Source: Alicyclobacillus shizuokensis NBRC 103103 | Lineage (GTDB): Bacteria; Bacillota; Bacilli; Alicyclobacillales; Alicyclobacillaceae | Direction of reading: 5' to 3' | Length of the DNA: 64,000 nucleotides | Assembly (NCBI RefSeq): GCF_001552255.1 | Contig: NZ_BCQV01000006.1 | Coordinates: forward strand, 1 to 64,000 | Shown here: piece by piece, positions 9,097 to 17,442 of the stretch | Layout: each line of letters starts with the position of its first letter | How positions within the stretch are numbered: position 1 is the first letter of the stretch | The notes under the pieces: generated by a model | Database searches by the model: none | What the model was told of the DNA's origin: nothing | What the model saw: only the letters and a program-made list of their open reading frames with translations | Made by a program: the position numbers and the translations under genes

Positions 9097-11094
9097 TCAA
9101 ACGGACCATGCCGCGTTCGTCCGCAAATGGTCACGGTAGTGTGCGGCTTCCCGCAAATCGCGCGGCGCCGCCGATTCAACAACATGATACGCGTGATCCG
9201 ACAAGCGAGCAAACCCGAGTTCGACAAACGTGTTGAGCATCGTCGCCACCTGATCCAGTCCGTAGCCCGGCGCTTCCCGCACCGCCTCGACGGCCTGCAG
9301 ACGACGGCGCGCCCGCAGCAGGCGATACAGGTCGGCAAAATGCTCACGCGTCAGCACACGATTGGAGAGTCCTGCCTGAATGACCCGCAGTTGGACGCGC
9401 ACCCGGCCCTGCCAAACGTTCTGCTCCAACTCGACAATCGCGGTCACCGTATCGCCCGGCTTCCACGTGGACACCGAAGGCGGGGCATGGAACCAAACCA
9501 AATCCTGGAAGTTTCCGGCCTCGCTGACCTTGATCCGGACATGGCGGCCATCTCCCATCCAGCGCACCTGGACAATGCGCGCCGGGCCGACACAGAACCG
9601 CCACATGGGGTGACCCGGTCCGTACGGTCCCAGGCGGTCTATCCATGCGGCCAACTCCAGTGTCGCATCCGCGAGGGGCAGGTAGTCGTCGGCCAGGACC
9701 TGCGGTGTGCTCGCCGATGGCAGGCGTTCAGACTGCCAAGCGGCGGCGAACGCGCTCAGCCGCTCGCGGACCTCCACCAGGCGTTCCCGCGACAGGCCGC
9801 AACCGACCGCCTCATCGTGGCCGCCAAAGTGGTCGAACAACTCAGCGCTGTCTGCCAACGCCTGGTGCAGGGGAAAGCCAGACGGAGCGCGGCCGGATCC
9901 CCGCAGGAGGGTGTCTCCGGTGTCGGCCAGCACCAAGGCGGGCATCCCGTATGTCTCGCTGAGTTTCGCGGCGACGATGCCGACCACGCCGAGCGGCCAA
10001 GGCCCGTGGGACACCAAAAAGCCGCATCCGGCCGCAATCTGCTCCCGCGCCTGCTCCTGCGCCTGCGTGAATGCCCGCTCGGTTTCTACCTTGCGCAGGC
10101 CGTTGAGCCGCTCAATGTCCTCGGCGCGGGCCTGGGCTTCGCCGGGATCGGCGGCAAGCAGCAGGGCCAGCGCGTGCTCCGCCGTGTCCATGCGCCCGGC
10201 GGAGTTCAACCGCGGGGCAATCCGCCACAGCACGTCGCTGGCCGTGACACTGTCCGCATCGACACCCGACACTGCGCACAAGGCCAGCCACCCCGGTCGG
10301 CGACAGCGGCGAAGAGCGGCCAGCCCCTCGACGACCAGCCGCCGAGTTTCACCTATCATCGGCATCACGTCCGCCAAAGCGCCCAGGGCCGCCAGGCCCA
10401 GGCGAAACGCCTCCCCCACTCGCGCCCGCTCCACCGCGGGAGCTGCCAGGCCGCCGGCTTCCGTCAGAAGCGCCTGGCACAGCTTCCAGGCCACGCCGGC
10501 TCCCGACAACCGCTTGAGCGCATCCGGATGGCTTGCGCGCGACCAGTGAACGACCGGAATCCGAGTCGGCGGCGGCCCCTCCCCCGGCTCATGGTGATCC
10601 GACACCACCACATCCAGCCCCTGGGCCAACGCGTACAGCACGGCCGCCTCGGCGCGAATGCCGTTGTCCACGGTCACAAGCAACCGGCACCCGGCCGCCA
10701 GCGCCCGGTCGACCAACACATGGGACAGCCCGTATCCGTCCCGCTCCCGGTGCGGCAAGACGCACACGCACTCGGCCCCGAGCGCGCCCAGAGTGTCAGC
10801 CAGGATAGCGGCGGCCGTGACACCGTCGACGTCGTAATCCCCCACCACCGCGATCCGCTCGCCTGCGCGCACCGCCTGCCCGATGCGCCCCACCGCCGCC
10901 GCCATGTCGGAAAAGGCGAACGGCGAGGTGTAAGGGACAGCGGACGGGGTCAACCACTGCGCCGGGTTGTCCTCCGCATCCAATCCGCGCGCGCACAGCC
11001 AGCGGGCAACACGCAGCGGAATCGACAGCCTCTCGGCCAGCGCCTTCGCCCGCGCCGGATCAACTTGCGCCGTGCGCCACAATGGTGTGGTCAT
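9097..11094 (-). CDS. recJ: Single-stranded-DNA-specific exonuclease RecJ
   Basis: 5'-3' exonuclease acting in recombination and mismatch repair. The 665-residue product has the DHH-family motifs DYDVDG at residues 86-91, then VDNG and SDHHEPG, followed by a DHHA1 domain with GGHDEAVGCGL and a RecJ OB-fold region. The ATG at 11094 follows AGGAGGGCG and overlaps the TGA of the upstream transporter gene (ATGA), indicating coupling; 86 extra in-frame codons upstream belong to the overlap with that gene. The C-terminal extension after the OB fold is shorter than in B. subtilis RecJ, which is near 786 residues. Confidence 0.95.
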   Translation of the reverse strand: MTTPLWRTAQVDPARAKALAERLSIPLRVARWLCARGLDAEDNPAQWLTPSAVPYTSPFAFSDMAAAVGRIGQAVRAGERIAVVGDYDVDGVTAAAILADTLGALGAECVCVLPHRERDGYGLSHVLVDRALAAGCRLLVTVDNGIRAEAAVLYALAQGLDVVVSDHHEPGEGPPPTRIPVVHWSRASHPDALKRLSGAGVAWKLCQALLTEAGGLAAPAVERARVGEAFRLGLAALGALADVMPMIGETRRLVVEGLAALRRCRRPGWLALCAVSGVDADSVTASDVLWRIAPRLNSAGRMDTAEHALALLLAADPGEAQARAEDIERLNGLRKVETERAFTQAQEQAREQIAAGCGFLVSHGPWPLGVVGIVAAKLSETYGMPALVLADTGDTLLRGSGRAPSGFPLHQALADSAELFDHFGGHDEAVGCGLSRERLVEVRERLSAFAAAWQSERLPSASTPQVLADDYLPLADATLELAAWIDRLGPYGPGHPMWRFCVGPARIVQVRWMGDGRHVRIKVSEAGNFQDLVWFHAPPSVSTWKPGDTVTAIVELEQNVWQGRVRVQLRVIQAGLSNRVLTREHFADLYRLLRARRRLQAVEAVREAPGYGLDQVATMLNTFVELGFARLSDHAYHVVESAAPRDLREAAHYRDHLRTNAAWSV

Positions 11095-12032
11095 ACTCCG
11101 CCCTCCTCGCTGTCCCGGCGCCCCTGGTCCACAGGCGGATCCGGATAATACGGGTTGACGTGCACGAACACGTCCAGCACCCTGGGAAACTCCTGCATCA
11201 GCACCTGCTTGACGTCGGCCGCAATGGCGTGCCCGCGGGCCACCGTCATGTCCGCGTCGACGCCGATTTTGACGTCGACAATCACGTACTGACCGTGATC
11301 GCGCACACGCAGTCCGTCGATTCTCCGCACGCCTGGCACCCCGCTGACACACCTCTCATAGGGCAGCATCTCTTGCCCTTCCAGCACCCGGTCCATCAAC
11401 GGCTGGGCGGTCTCCCGCGCCAGGTCGTAGCCCATCTTCAGCACCAACAAGGCCACGAACGCGCCGGCCACCCCGTCCATGTAGAGCAGCCAATGCACGC
11501 CCGCCCGCTGTCCGACGAGGGCCAGAACGATGCCGAGGAGAGCCGCCAAAGAGGCGAATACGTCGGAGCGATGGTCCACGGCGCTGGCCAACAGGCTGCG
11601 GCTTTGCAGCCGTTGCCCGAGCCGGTGGAAATATTGGTACAGCCCTTCTTTGACCACAATCGCTGCTGCGGCCATCCACGCCGCCGGCGCGGAAGGCGGA
11701 GAGACGGCCGTGAACAGGGAGCTGATGGAATCGTAGCCAACCTGCACGGCAGCCAGTACCAACACCGCCGCGACAACCGCGGAACTCAGCAACTCCGCCT
11801 TGCCGTGACCGTAGGGATGGTCCGCGTCCGGAGGCTTGCGTGCCACCCTCAGGCCGACCATGACCGCGATGGACCCGAACACGTCCGCACCGGAGTGCAC
11901 GGCATCGGCTAGCAGGGCACGGCTGTCCGCGTTCACGCCCACCACCGCCTTGGATAGGGTCAAGAGAACGTTGACCACCAATCCGCTCCAGGCGGCTATC
12001 TGCATTTCTCGATCCGTCGGCCCCCGCAACAC
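11091..12032 (-). CDS. Cation diffusion facilitator family transporter
   Basis: Membrane exporter of divalent metals (Zn, Mn, Fe or Co) driven by protons. The 313-residue product has six predicted helices. The metal-site residues are visible as ADAVHSGAD in helix 2 and SAVDHRSDVF in helix 5, with the loop motif HPYGHGKAE between helices. A cytoplasmic domain of about 90 residues follows. The GTG at 12032 is preferred because GGAGGAG precedes it directly; the in-frame GTG at 12047 overlaps that SD. B. subtilis carries no CDF gene at this spot as far as I recall. Metal specificity cannot be told. Confidence 0.92.
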   Translation of the reverse strand: MLRGPTDREMQIAAWSGLVVNVLLTLSKAVVGVNADSRALLADAVHSGADVFGSIAVMVGLRVARKPPDADHPYGHGKAELLSSAVVAAVLVLAAVQVGYDSISSLFTAVSPPSAPAAWMAAAAIVVKEGLYQYFHRLGQRLQSRSLLASAVDHRSDVFASLAALLGIVLALVGQRAGVHWLLYMDGVAGAFVALLVLKMGYDLARETAQPLMDRVLEGQEMLPYERCVSGVPGVRRIDGLRVRDHGQYVIVDVKIGVDADMTVARGHAIAADVKQVLMQEFPRVLDVFVHVNPYYPDPPVDQGRRDSEEGGV

Positions 12033-12057
12033 GCCTCTCCTCCACACGGATCAAGAA

Positions 12058-12077
12058 TGCGCTCCGACAGGAGCGCA
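12058..12077 (-). terminator. Hairpin downstream of secF
   Basis: A perfect 8-base stem, TGCGCTCC and GGAGCGCA, with a four-base loop, between the secF stop and the transporter start. On the minus strand it is followed by TTCTTG, only a weak T-tract, so it may attenuate rather than end the secDF transcript. Confidence 0.5.
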
Positions 12078-12100
12078 CCCCGTACCACCAAGTTTTCCGC

Positions 12101-13015
12101 CTATGCGCCCGGCACCCCTTCCGCCTCGCCGCGGGGTAATCCCCGTCCGCGCCAGACGAGCCAGATGGGACTGGCGATAAAGATGGAGCTGTAAGCCCCG
12201 CTGACCAGCCCGACGATGAGAGCGAGCGTGAAGTTGTGTATCGACTGGCCGCCGAACAGATACAGCATCACCGCCGCTATCAGCACCGTCACGACGGTGT
12301 TAATAGACCTCGTCATGGTCTGCCAGAGGCTACGGTTGACCAGCTCCTGGAGATCATGGTACGTCTTGGGTGGCGTGAGCTTGAGGTTCTCCCGAATACG
12401 GTCAAAAATGACAATGGTGTCATTGATGGAGTAGCCGACGATGGTCAGCACCGCGGCGACGAACGTCAGGTCCACTTCCAGGCGGAACATCGCGAACACC
12501 GAGATCACGATGAACGCGTCATGCAGGAGCGCGATGATGGCCGCAATCGCAAACCGGTACTCAAACCGCACCGCGAGGTAGGCGACGATGAACAAGGACG
12601 CCAGCAGCACCGCCCAGACCGCCTTGCGCGAGGTCTCCTGGGCCACGAACGGGGATACCGTCGAAATGGAGGACCCATGCTGGTTTGGGAACCGCTGTTT
12701 CTCCAACCGATTGATGGTGGCCACTTGTGCCTGCGTCAGCACCTGGGGAAAGCGTACAACGGCCGTCTGTTTATTGGCGCCGGCGACGGTGATGGCGTCC
12801 TGTCCGACCGGCAGCCCGGCGTCGTTCATCATCGACCGCACCTGCGCAATGTCCACCGGCTGGCCGAGGTCCATCTGCACCCGCGATCCAGCCTTAAAAT
12901 CGGTCCCTAAGTTGAATCCCATGGTGGCCCACACAATCAAACCGACGACGGTAATGGCGAGCGACAACCCGAAGAACCAATGCCGCCGGCGCACGATGTC
13001 GAAGTGCACCTTCAC
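12101..13015 (-). CDS. secF: Protein translocase subunit SecF
   Basis: Membrane partner of SecD that uses the proton motive force to complete protein export. The 304-residue product has a first helix near residues 14-32, the exported-side segment that includes FNLGTDFKAGSRV, and the transporter helices with the conserved GYSINDTIVIFDRIREN motif. The GTG at 13015 overlaps the secD stop (GTGA), so the two are translated in tandem; the open frame upstream lies inside secD. SecD and SecF are separate here, whereas B. subtilis has them fused as SecDF. Confidence 0.96.
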   Translation of the reverse strand: MKVHFDIVRRRHWFFGLSLAITVVGLIVWATMGFNLGTDFKAGSRVQMDLGQPVDIAQVRSMMNDAGLPVGQDAITVAGANKQTAVVRFPQVLTQAQVATINRLEKQRFPNQHGSSISTVSPFVAQETSRKAVWAVLLASLFIVAYLAVRFEYRFAIAAIIALLHDAFIVISVFAMFRLEVDLTFVAAVLTIVGYSINDTIVIFDRIRENLKLTPPKTYHDLQELVNRSLWQTMTRSINTVVTVLIAAVMLYLFGGQSIHNFTLALIVGLVSGAYSSIFIASPIWLVWRGRGLPRGEAEGVPGA

Positions 13016-14274
13016 GCCTTCACCCCCTCTCTCTTCGCACCGTACCACCACGGTCGGCGGACGGCGCCCGAGCGAGTGAGCAAGAGCAGCATGGCGCGGC
13101 TCAGCAGAACCGCCGTCAACATGCTGATGACAATGCTGATCATCAAGGCCACTGCGAAGCCGCGGATATCTCCCTCTCCAAACCAATACATCACCGCGCC
13201 GGCGATGAACGTGGTCGCGTTGGCATCGACGATGGTCCGGAGCGCCCGCTTGTTCCCGGAAATCACAGCCGACTGCAGGCTCTTGCCGGCGCGTACTTCG
13301 TCTTTCACGCGTTCATAGGTGATGATGTTGGCATCCACGGCCATGCCGACGCCGAGCACCAGCGCCGCCAAGCCGGAGAGGGTCAACACCACATGCATGC
13401 CGGAAAACGTGATCAGCGTCAGGTAGCCATAGGCGACAAGGGCCAAATCGGCAACCAATCCAGCCAGCCGATAGACCATCAGCATGAAGATGAAAATCAG
13501 GGCCACCGCCGCCAGACCCGCCCACAGCGTCGCCCGCAGCGAGACCATGCCGAGGGTGGGACCGACATTCATGGAGCTGACCAGCTTCAAGGGATAGGGC
13601 AGAGCGCCGGCGTTCAACTCCTTGGCCAACTCCGTCGCGTTTTGGACCGTGAAGTTCCCGGTCAGTTGCGTCTGTCCATTGGGAATTTCCTCGTTCACGT
13701 TCGCCGCTGTCAACAACTGTCCGTTGAGGAACGTGTACAGCGGCTTGTGCAAGTATTTCTTGGTGATATTGGCCCACTTTTGTTTGTCCTTAAACTCTAC
13801 GTCAACCGCAACGTTGCCGTATTGGTCCTGCCCTACCTGCGCGCTGTTCGGCCGAATATCGGCGCCGGTGATGAGCGGCTTGGCCTTGGGGTCCGGCACC
13901 CATTTCCCATTTTTTTGCACGACGCTGCCGTAGATCTGCAGTTGCGCCGTTTGGCCTATCACTCGCTCCGCCGTCTGCTGGTTGAAGTTGCCGGCCAACT
14001 CGACGCGGATTTGGTTGCCGCTCTCCAATTCGATCACGGGCGAGGCCACACCCAGCGAGTTCACGCGCAATTGCACCGCTTGCAAGAGGGCCTGTTTCCC
14101 GGCTGCGGTCAGAGCCTGCCCTTTGGGGGGTTCAATTTTGTACAGCAAATCCATGCCGCCCTGCAGGTCCAGTCCCAGCCGAATGGTTTTCCAGACGTTC
14201 ATGGAAGTGCCTGCGGTCACACCGAGAATGATGCAGACAATCGCTAGAAAGCCGAGAAAGCGGCCCCACCTCAT
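13012..14274 (-). CDS. secD: Protein translocase subunit SecD
   Basis: Works with SecF and SecYEG in late steps of protein export. The 420-residue product begins with a membrane helix, then the signature LGLDLQGGMDLLYKIE (residues about 33-48), an extracytoplasmic region of about 180 residues, and helices with GMAVDANIITYERVKDEVR. ATG at 14274 and an in-frame TTG just before it (14277) both lie after GGGGAGG; the TTG has the better spacing, so the true start could be either. A sigma-A-type promoter and a strong leader hairpin precede it. Confidence 0.96.
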   Translation of the reverse strand: MRWGRFLGFLAIVCIILGVTAGTSMNVWKTIRLGLDLQGGMDLLYKIEPPKGQALTAAGKQALLQAVQLRVNSLGVASPVIELESGNQIRVELAGNFNQQTAERVIGQTAQLQIYGSVVQKNGKWVPDPKAKPLITGADIRPNSAQVGQDQYGNVAVDVEFKDKQKWANITKKYLHKPLYTFLNGQLLTAANVNEEIPNGQTQLTGNFTVQNATELAKELNAGALPYPLKLVSSMNVGPTLGMVSLRATLWAGLAAVALIFIFMLMVYRLAGLVADLALVAYGYLTLITFSGMHVVLTLSGLAALVLGVGMAVDANIITYERVKDEVRAGKSLQSAVISGNKRALRTIVDANATTFIAGAVMYWFGEGDIRGFAVALMISIVISMLTAVLLSRAMLLLLTRSGAVRRPWWYGAKREGVKA

Positions 14275-14302
14275 CAATGCCTGTCCTCCCCACCGCGCCG
14301 AC

Positions 14303-14343
14303 GGAGGTGCTCAAAACAGACCACTCCTGCCTTGAGCACCTCC
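14303..14343. repeat. Perfect 12-bp stem in the secDF leader
   Basis: GGAGGTGCTCAA (14303-14314) and TTGAGCACCTCC (14332-14343) form a perfect 12-base stem with a 17-base loop, between the probable secD promoter and the secD start. There is no T-tract after it on either strand, so it looks more like a stable leader structure than a terminator. Confidence 0.7.
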
Positions 14344-14364
14344 CGCGAAAACAACACGTCCATT

Positions 14365-14394
14365 AGTATAATCAACCGCGCTTTCCACCGTCAA
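14365..14394 (-). promoter_or_regulatory. Probable sigma-A promoter for secD-secF
   Basis: On the minus strand TTGACG (14394-14389), an 18-base spacer, and TATACT (14370-14365). The -35 box lies inside the last codons of comN, and transcription would begin about 85 bases before the secD start. Confidence 0.7.
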
Positions 14395-14704
14395 ACCAGG
14401 GAAGTGCGGCCAACGGACTCTCGTCGTCCGCGCGCCCTCGATAGGCATCGAGGGTCGCGTAGTTCATGAACTGACCGATTTGCAGCCCCAAGATGGCTTC
14501 CACCATGCGGTGCAGCGGCTGGCTGCCGCGTGTCCGCTCACGCACGCAGCGCCATACGTCGTCGGCTGTCACCTGCTCGTAGCCCAACAAATGAAACTCT
14601 TCCGCCTTGATGGCGCACAGATTCATCAGGTCGGGTTCATAGCCGCGCCATGGTTCCGCCAAGGTTCCCGGCTCGCGAACCAAAGGTTCCTCCTGCCAAC
14701 CCAT
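14372..14704 (-). CDS. comN: ComN-type post-transcriptional regulator
   Basis: Small cytoplasmic protein of 110 residues. In B. subtilis ComN (YrzD) acts post-transcriptionally on comE mRNA and interacts with DivIVA. Assignment rests on size, on the central helical segment with KAEEFHLLGYEQVTADDVWR, and on the location beside secD and spoVB, the same as in B. subtilis. The ATG at 14704 follows GGGGGAGA. The glycine/aspartate-rich end (GRADDES...) is not conserved. No enzyme motif is visible. A promoter for secDF starts within its final codons. Confidence 0.78.
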   Translation of the reverse strand: MGWQEEPLVREPGTLAEPWRGYEPDLMNLCAIKAEEFHLLGYEQVTADDVWRCVRERTRGSQPLHRMVEAILGLQIGQFMNYATLDAYRGRADDESPLAALPWFDGGKRG

Positions 14705-14818
14705 CTCATCTCCCCCTACCCAAAGGCGACGACCGTCCGCCTACACGATGGGCCTGGCGCCTGGTCGTTCGTTATAAGACAAGTTCGTCGCGCTTCGCAG
14801 AGTTCCTGCAGACAAGCG

Positions 14819-14846
14819 ACTATCCGCCGGCAAGGACGCATACAGA
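14819..14846 (+). promoter_or_regulatory. Candidate SigE-type promoter for spoVB
   Basis: ACTATC, 14 bases, then CATACAGA resembles the mother-cell SigE pattern (ATATT-N14-CATACAnT). It is 110 bases before spoVB, a gene controlled by SigE in B. subtilis. The match is partial, so this is tentative. Confidence 0.3.
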
Positions 14847-14956
14847 TGGCTGTAGGACGTGCTCCGTCTGTCCAACCGCACGCCAGTGCAGGCCGCCACG
14901 AGCAGCGGCAGGTGTGCGCCAGATGTCAGGTCCATTCGCCAAGGAGGGGTTGCTGC

Positions 14957-16540
14957 GTGGTCCGCCGTTCGTTTCTCCAGGGCGCTATAATCCTGATGGC
15001 CGCCGCTCTGGTCAATCGAATCCTCGGCTTCGTCTATCGCATCTTTCTCACACGCTTGATTGGCGCCGAAGGCATCGGCCTGTTCCAGCTCGTCAGCCCC
15101 CTTCTCAGTCTCATCCTGACCTTTGTCACCGCTGGCCTGCCTGTCGCCATATCCAAGCTGGTCGCAGAGACGGTTGTCCAGCGAGACAAGGTTCGCACCT
15201 TGCGCGTCCTGCGTGTCAGCACTGTTGTCATCTTGAGCATGGCTGTCCTCTTCACCCTTCTGATGTGGCTGCTGCGAGACCTGGTGCGCAAATACTGGCT
15301 GACCAACCCGATGGCCTATCCGACCTACCTGGCGATGATTCCCATTGTCTCCGTCATTGCCGTCGCCAGCATTTTCCGCGGCTACTTCCAGGGTCTGCAG
15401 GACATGTCACCGCCCGCCTGGGCCTCCATCCTGGAGACGCTGGTTCGCATCGGCAGCGTCTGGGTCCTGGCCGCATACTTTGTTCACGTCAGCCTGGCCT
15501 ACGCGGCCGCCGCCGCCATGCTTGGCATGCTGTGCGGTGAACTGGCCGGCCTCATATTCCTGATCATTCAATACCGGCGGCGCGCGCGTGTATCGGTAGT
15601 GTTTGCGGACGCGCCCAACCGCAGTCTGGAGAACGCCAGGCAGACACTGTCCGCCATCGCCGAGGTGGCCGCCCCGGTGACGCTCAACCGCCTCATCGGC
15701 TCGCTCCTGTATGCGGCCGAACCGGTGTTGGTCACGCGGGCGCTCGCGCTGGCTGGATACGGAACCCAGGCGGCGACCACCCTCTATGGCCAGTATGGAG
15801 GCATGGCCATCCCGCTACTGGTCTTTCCGACCGTGTTCACGGGCGCATTGGCCACCACCCTGGTCCCCGCCGTGTCGGAGGCTGCCGCCGACGATGAACC
15901 CGAGCGCATCCGGACGCGTCTCATGCAGACCTGGAAAGCCACCGCTCTGGTGGGGTTCCCGATGTCGGTCGCACTCACCTTGTTCGCCACGCCACTGTGC
16001 CAAGCCATCTACGGAGAGCCCAGTGTCGGCCCGATTCTGGCGCTGATGGCCCCGAGCGGTTTTCTGCTCTACCTGCGCGGCCCCTTGGCCGGTATCCTGC
16101 AGGGGCTGAACCGGGCCGGCGCAGCCATGCGCAACTCAGTGATTGGCGGCGTCGTGCAGCTGGCTCTTATGTATCTGCTGGCCGCTCGCCCCGGGCTCGG
16201 CATCCTGGGCGTGGCGCTGGCCACATCCGCCTCTGTGGTGCTGACAACGGCGTTGAATTTTATCGACGTGTACCGGCACATCGGGTTTGCGATTCGCATT
16301 GACGACACCGCGAAAATTGCCCTAGCGTCCTTCGGGTTGCTGGTGGTCCTGGAGTTTCTGCGGCAAACCCAACAGCCAACCCGTACGGTCTCCATGCTGT
16401 TGGCGCTGGCGGTGGGCGGAGCCGTCTACACCTGGCTGCTGGGATCCATGCGGGTGCTGACCTCGTCCAACCTGTCGCGCATTCCGCGCATCGGGCCGCT
16501 CTTGGCGCGCGTGTTGCGATGTTTTCCGTTCACCACTTGA
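14957..16540 (+). CDS. spoVB: Stage V sporulation protein B, MurJ/MOP-type flippase
   Basis: Polytopic membrane protein of the MOP superfamily, needed for spore cortex synthesis and thought to move lipid-linked peptidoglycan precursors. The 527-residue product starts MVRRSFLQGAIILMAAALVNRILGF-like, with the helix-1 pattern and the RxxGAEGIGLFQL motif of the SpoVB/polysaccharide-exporter group, and 13-14 hydrophobic helices. GTG at 14957 follows AAGGAGGGG with good spacing; the open frame upstream runs through the comN divergent region and is not coding. It is on the opposite strand from all its neighbours in this block. Confidence 0.93.
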   Translation: MVRRSFLQGAIILMAAALVNRILGFVYRIFLTRLIGAEGIGLFQLVSPLLSLILTFVTAGLPVAISKLVAETVVQRDKVRTLRVLRVSTVVILSMAVLFTLLMWLLRDLVRKYWLTNPMAYPTYLAMIPIVSVIAVASIFRGYFQGLQDMSPPAWASILETLVRIGSVWVLAAYFVHVSLAYAAAAAMLGMLCGELAGLIFLIIQYRRRARVSVVFADAPNRSLENARQTLSAIAEVAAPVTLNRLIGSLLYAAEPVLVTRALALAGYGTQAATTLYGQYGGMAIPLLVFPTVFTGALATTLVPAVSEAAADDEPERIRTRLMQTWKATALVGFPMSVALTLFATPLCQAIYGEPSVGPILALMAPSGFLLYLRGPLAGILQGLNRAGAAMRNSVIGGVVQLALMYLLAARPGLGILGVALATSASVVLTTALNFIDVYRHIGFAIRIDDTAKIALASFGLLVVLEFLRQTQQPTRTVSMLLALAVGGAVYTWLLGSMRVLTSSNLSRIPRIGPLLARVLRCFPFTT

Positions 16541-16632
16541 ACCGTCTCCCAGAGGATGACGGGCCCTGATCTCGCCCGCGTATACACGCGTATACAGAGG
16601 AGCGGACGGACGTGACCTGCGTGGCGCGGCCC

Positions 16633-17322
16633 TCACTCGTCCCGAGCATCGAGAAACAGCCGCCCCTGGGCGTCAATGGCCGCGTACGCGACATCCGTCA
16701 GGTCTCCGTAACCGCGCCGGCACACTTCCGCCTCCAGCCACTCTCGGCTCTGCCCAATTTGGCGCAATGTTTTCTCAACCACCCGCCCGTCCACCACAAG
16801 CGGCATCGGCATGCCGGCAAACTCCGGAACAAGTCCCGCGTCTGCCGGCGTCAGCGGCTGCTTTTCCGGACGGGGAAAGACACTGAGTTGGCCGGACGTC
16901 TCCAGAATCGCAAACTCGACATCGGCCACGTTGGCGAACCCCTTTTCCCGCAACTGGGTCAAGAGATCGTGCATCGTGTAGCGCGAGCGGGCCATCTCCC
17001 TGTCGCGAATCTGTCCGTGTTCAATCAGGACGGTTGGTTCCCCCTCCACCCAGTGACGGAAGCGGTGGTTCTTCAACTGCACCAGCGCCACCAGGATCTG
17101 CAACACCACCAAGGCGCCAATGCACAGGAGAGATTGCACGAGCGGTACGCGGGTGTCTTCCATCGGCACGGTCGACAGCTCGGCGATCATCACCGAAACC
17201 ACGAAATCGAACACCGACAGCTGGCCAATCTCCCGTTTTCCCATCAAGCGCAGGGCCAACATGACCGACAGGTACAGCACCACGATGCGCACGCACAACT
17301 GCCACAGCGGCAGTTCCAACAC
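16633..17322 (-). CDS. DUF421 (YetF/YrbG-type) membrane protein
   Basis: Three hydrophobic helices near the N-terminus, then a cytoplasmic domain of about 150 residues. The hallmark RLMGKREIGQLSVFDFV follows helix 1, and PTVLIEHGQI occurs in the soluble part, both typical of DUF421. B. subtilis YrbG holds the same place beside spoVB. GTG at 17322 gives 229 residues and has GGGGG nine bases upstream; the longer frame to an ATG at 17364 has no SD. Biochemical function is unknown; in B. subtilis some DUF421 proteins are found in spores. Confidence 0.88.
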   Translation of the reverse strand: MLELPLWQLCVRIVVLYLSVMLALRLMGKREIGQLSVFDFVVSVMIAELSTVPMEDTRVPLVQSLLCIGALVVLQILVALVQLKNHRFRHWVEGEPTVLIEHGQIRDREMARSRYTMHDLLTQLREKGFANVADVEFAILETSGQLSVFPRPEKQPLTPADAGLVPEFAGMPMPLVVDGRVVEKTLRQIGQSREWLEAEVCRRGYGDLTDVAYAAIDAQGRLFLDARDE

Positions 17323-17442
17323 AAACAACCGCCCCCAACCGGTAACAGACTGCGGCGCCGTCATCCAGGGGAGAGTGAGATCCGCGCCTGATCATCAGTA
17401 TGAGCCAAGAGAGGAGGCAGTATGATGCCAGAAGGGAAGTGC

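Noticed and set aside
9127-11148. 673-residue plus-strand frame opposite recJ
   Set aside because: Same cause: no domain recognised, while the minus strand gives an intact RecJ with all DHH motifs.
16575-16600. Short direct repeat CGCGTATACA twice near 16577-16596
   Set aside because: Two ten-base copies in a small convergent gap; too short and isolated to call a repeat element or attachment site.
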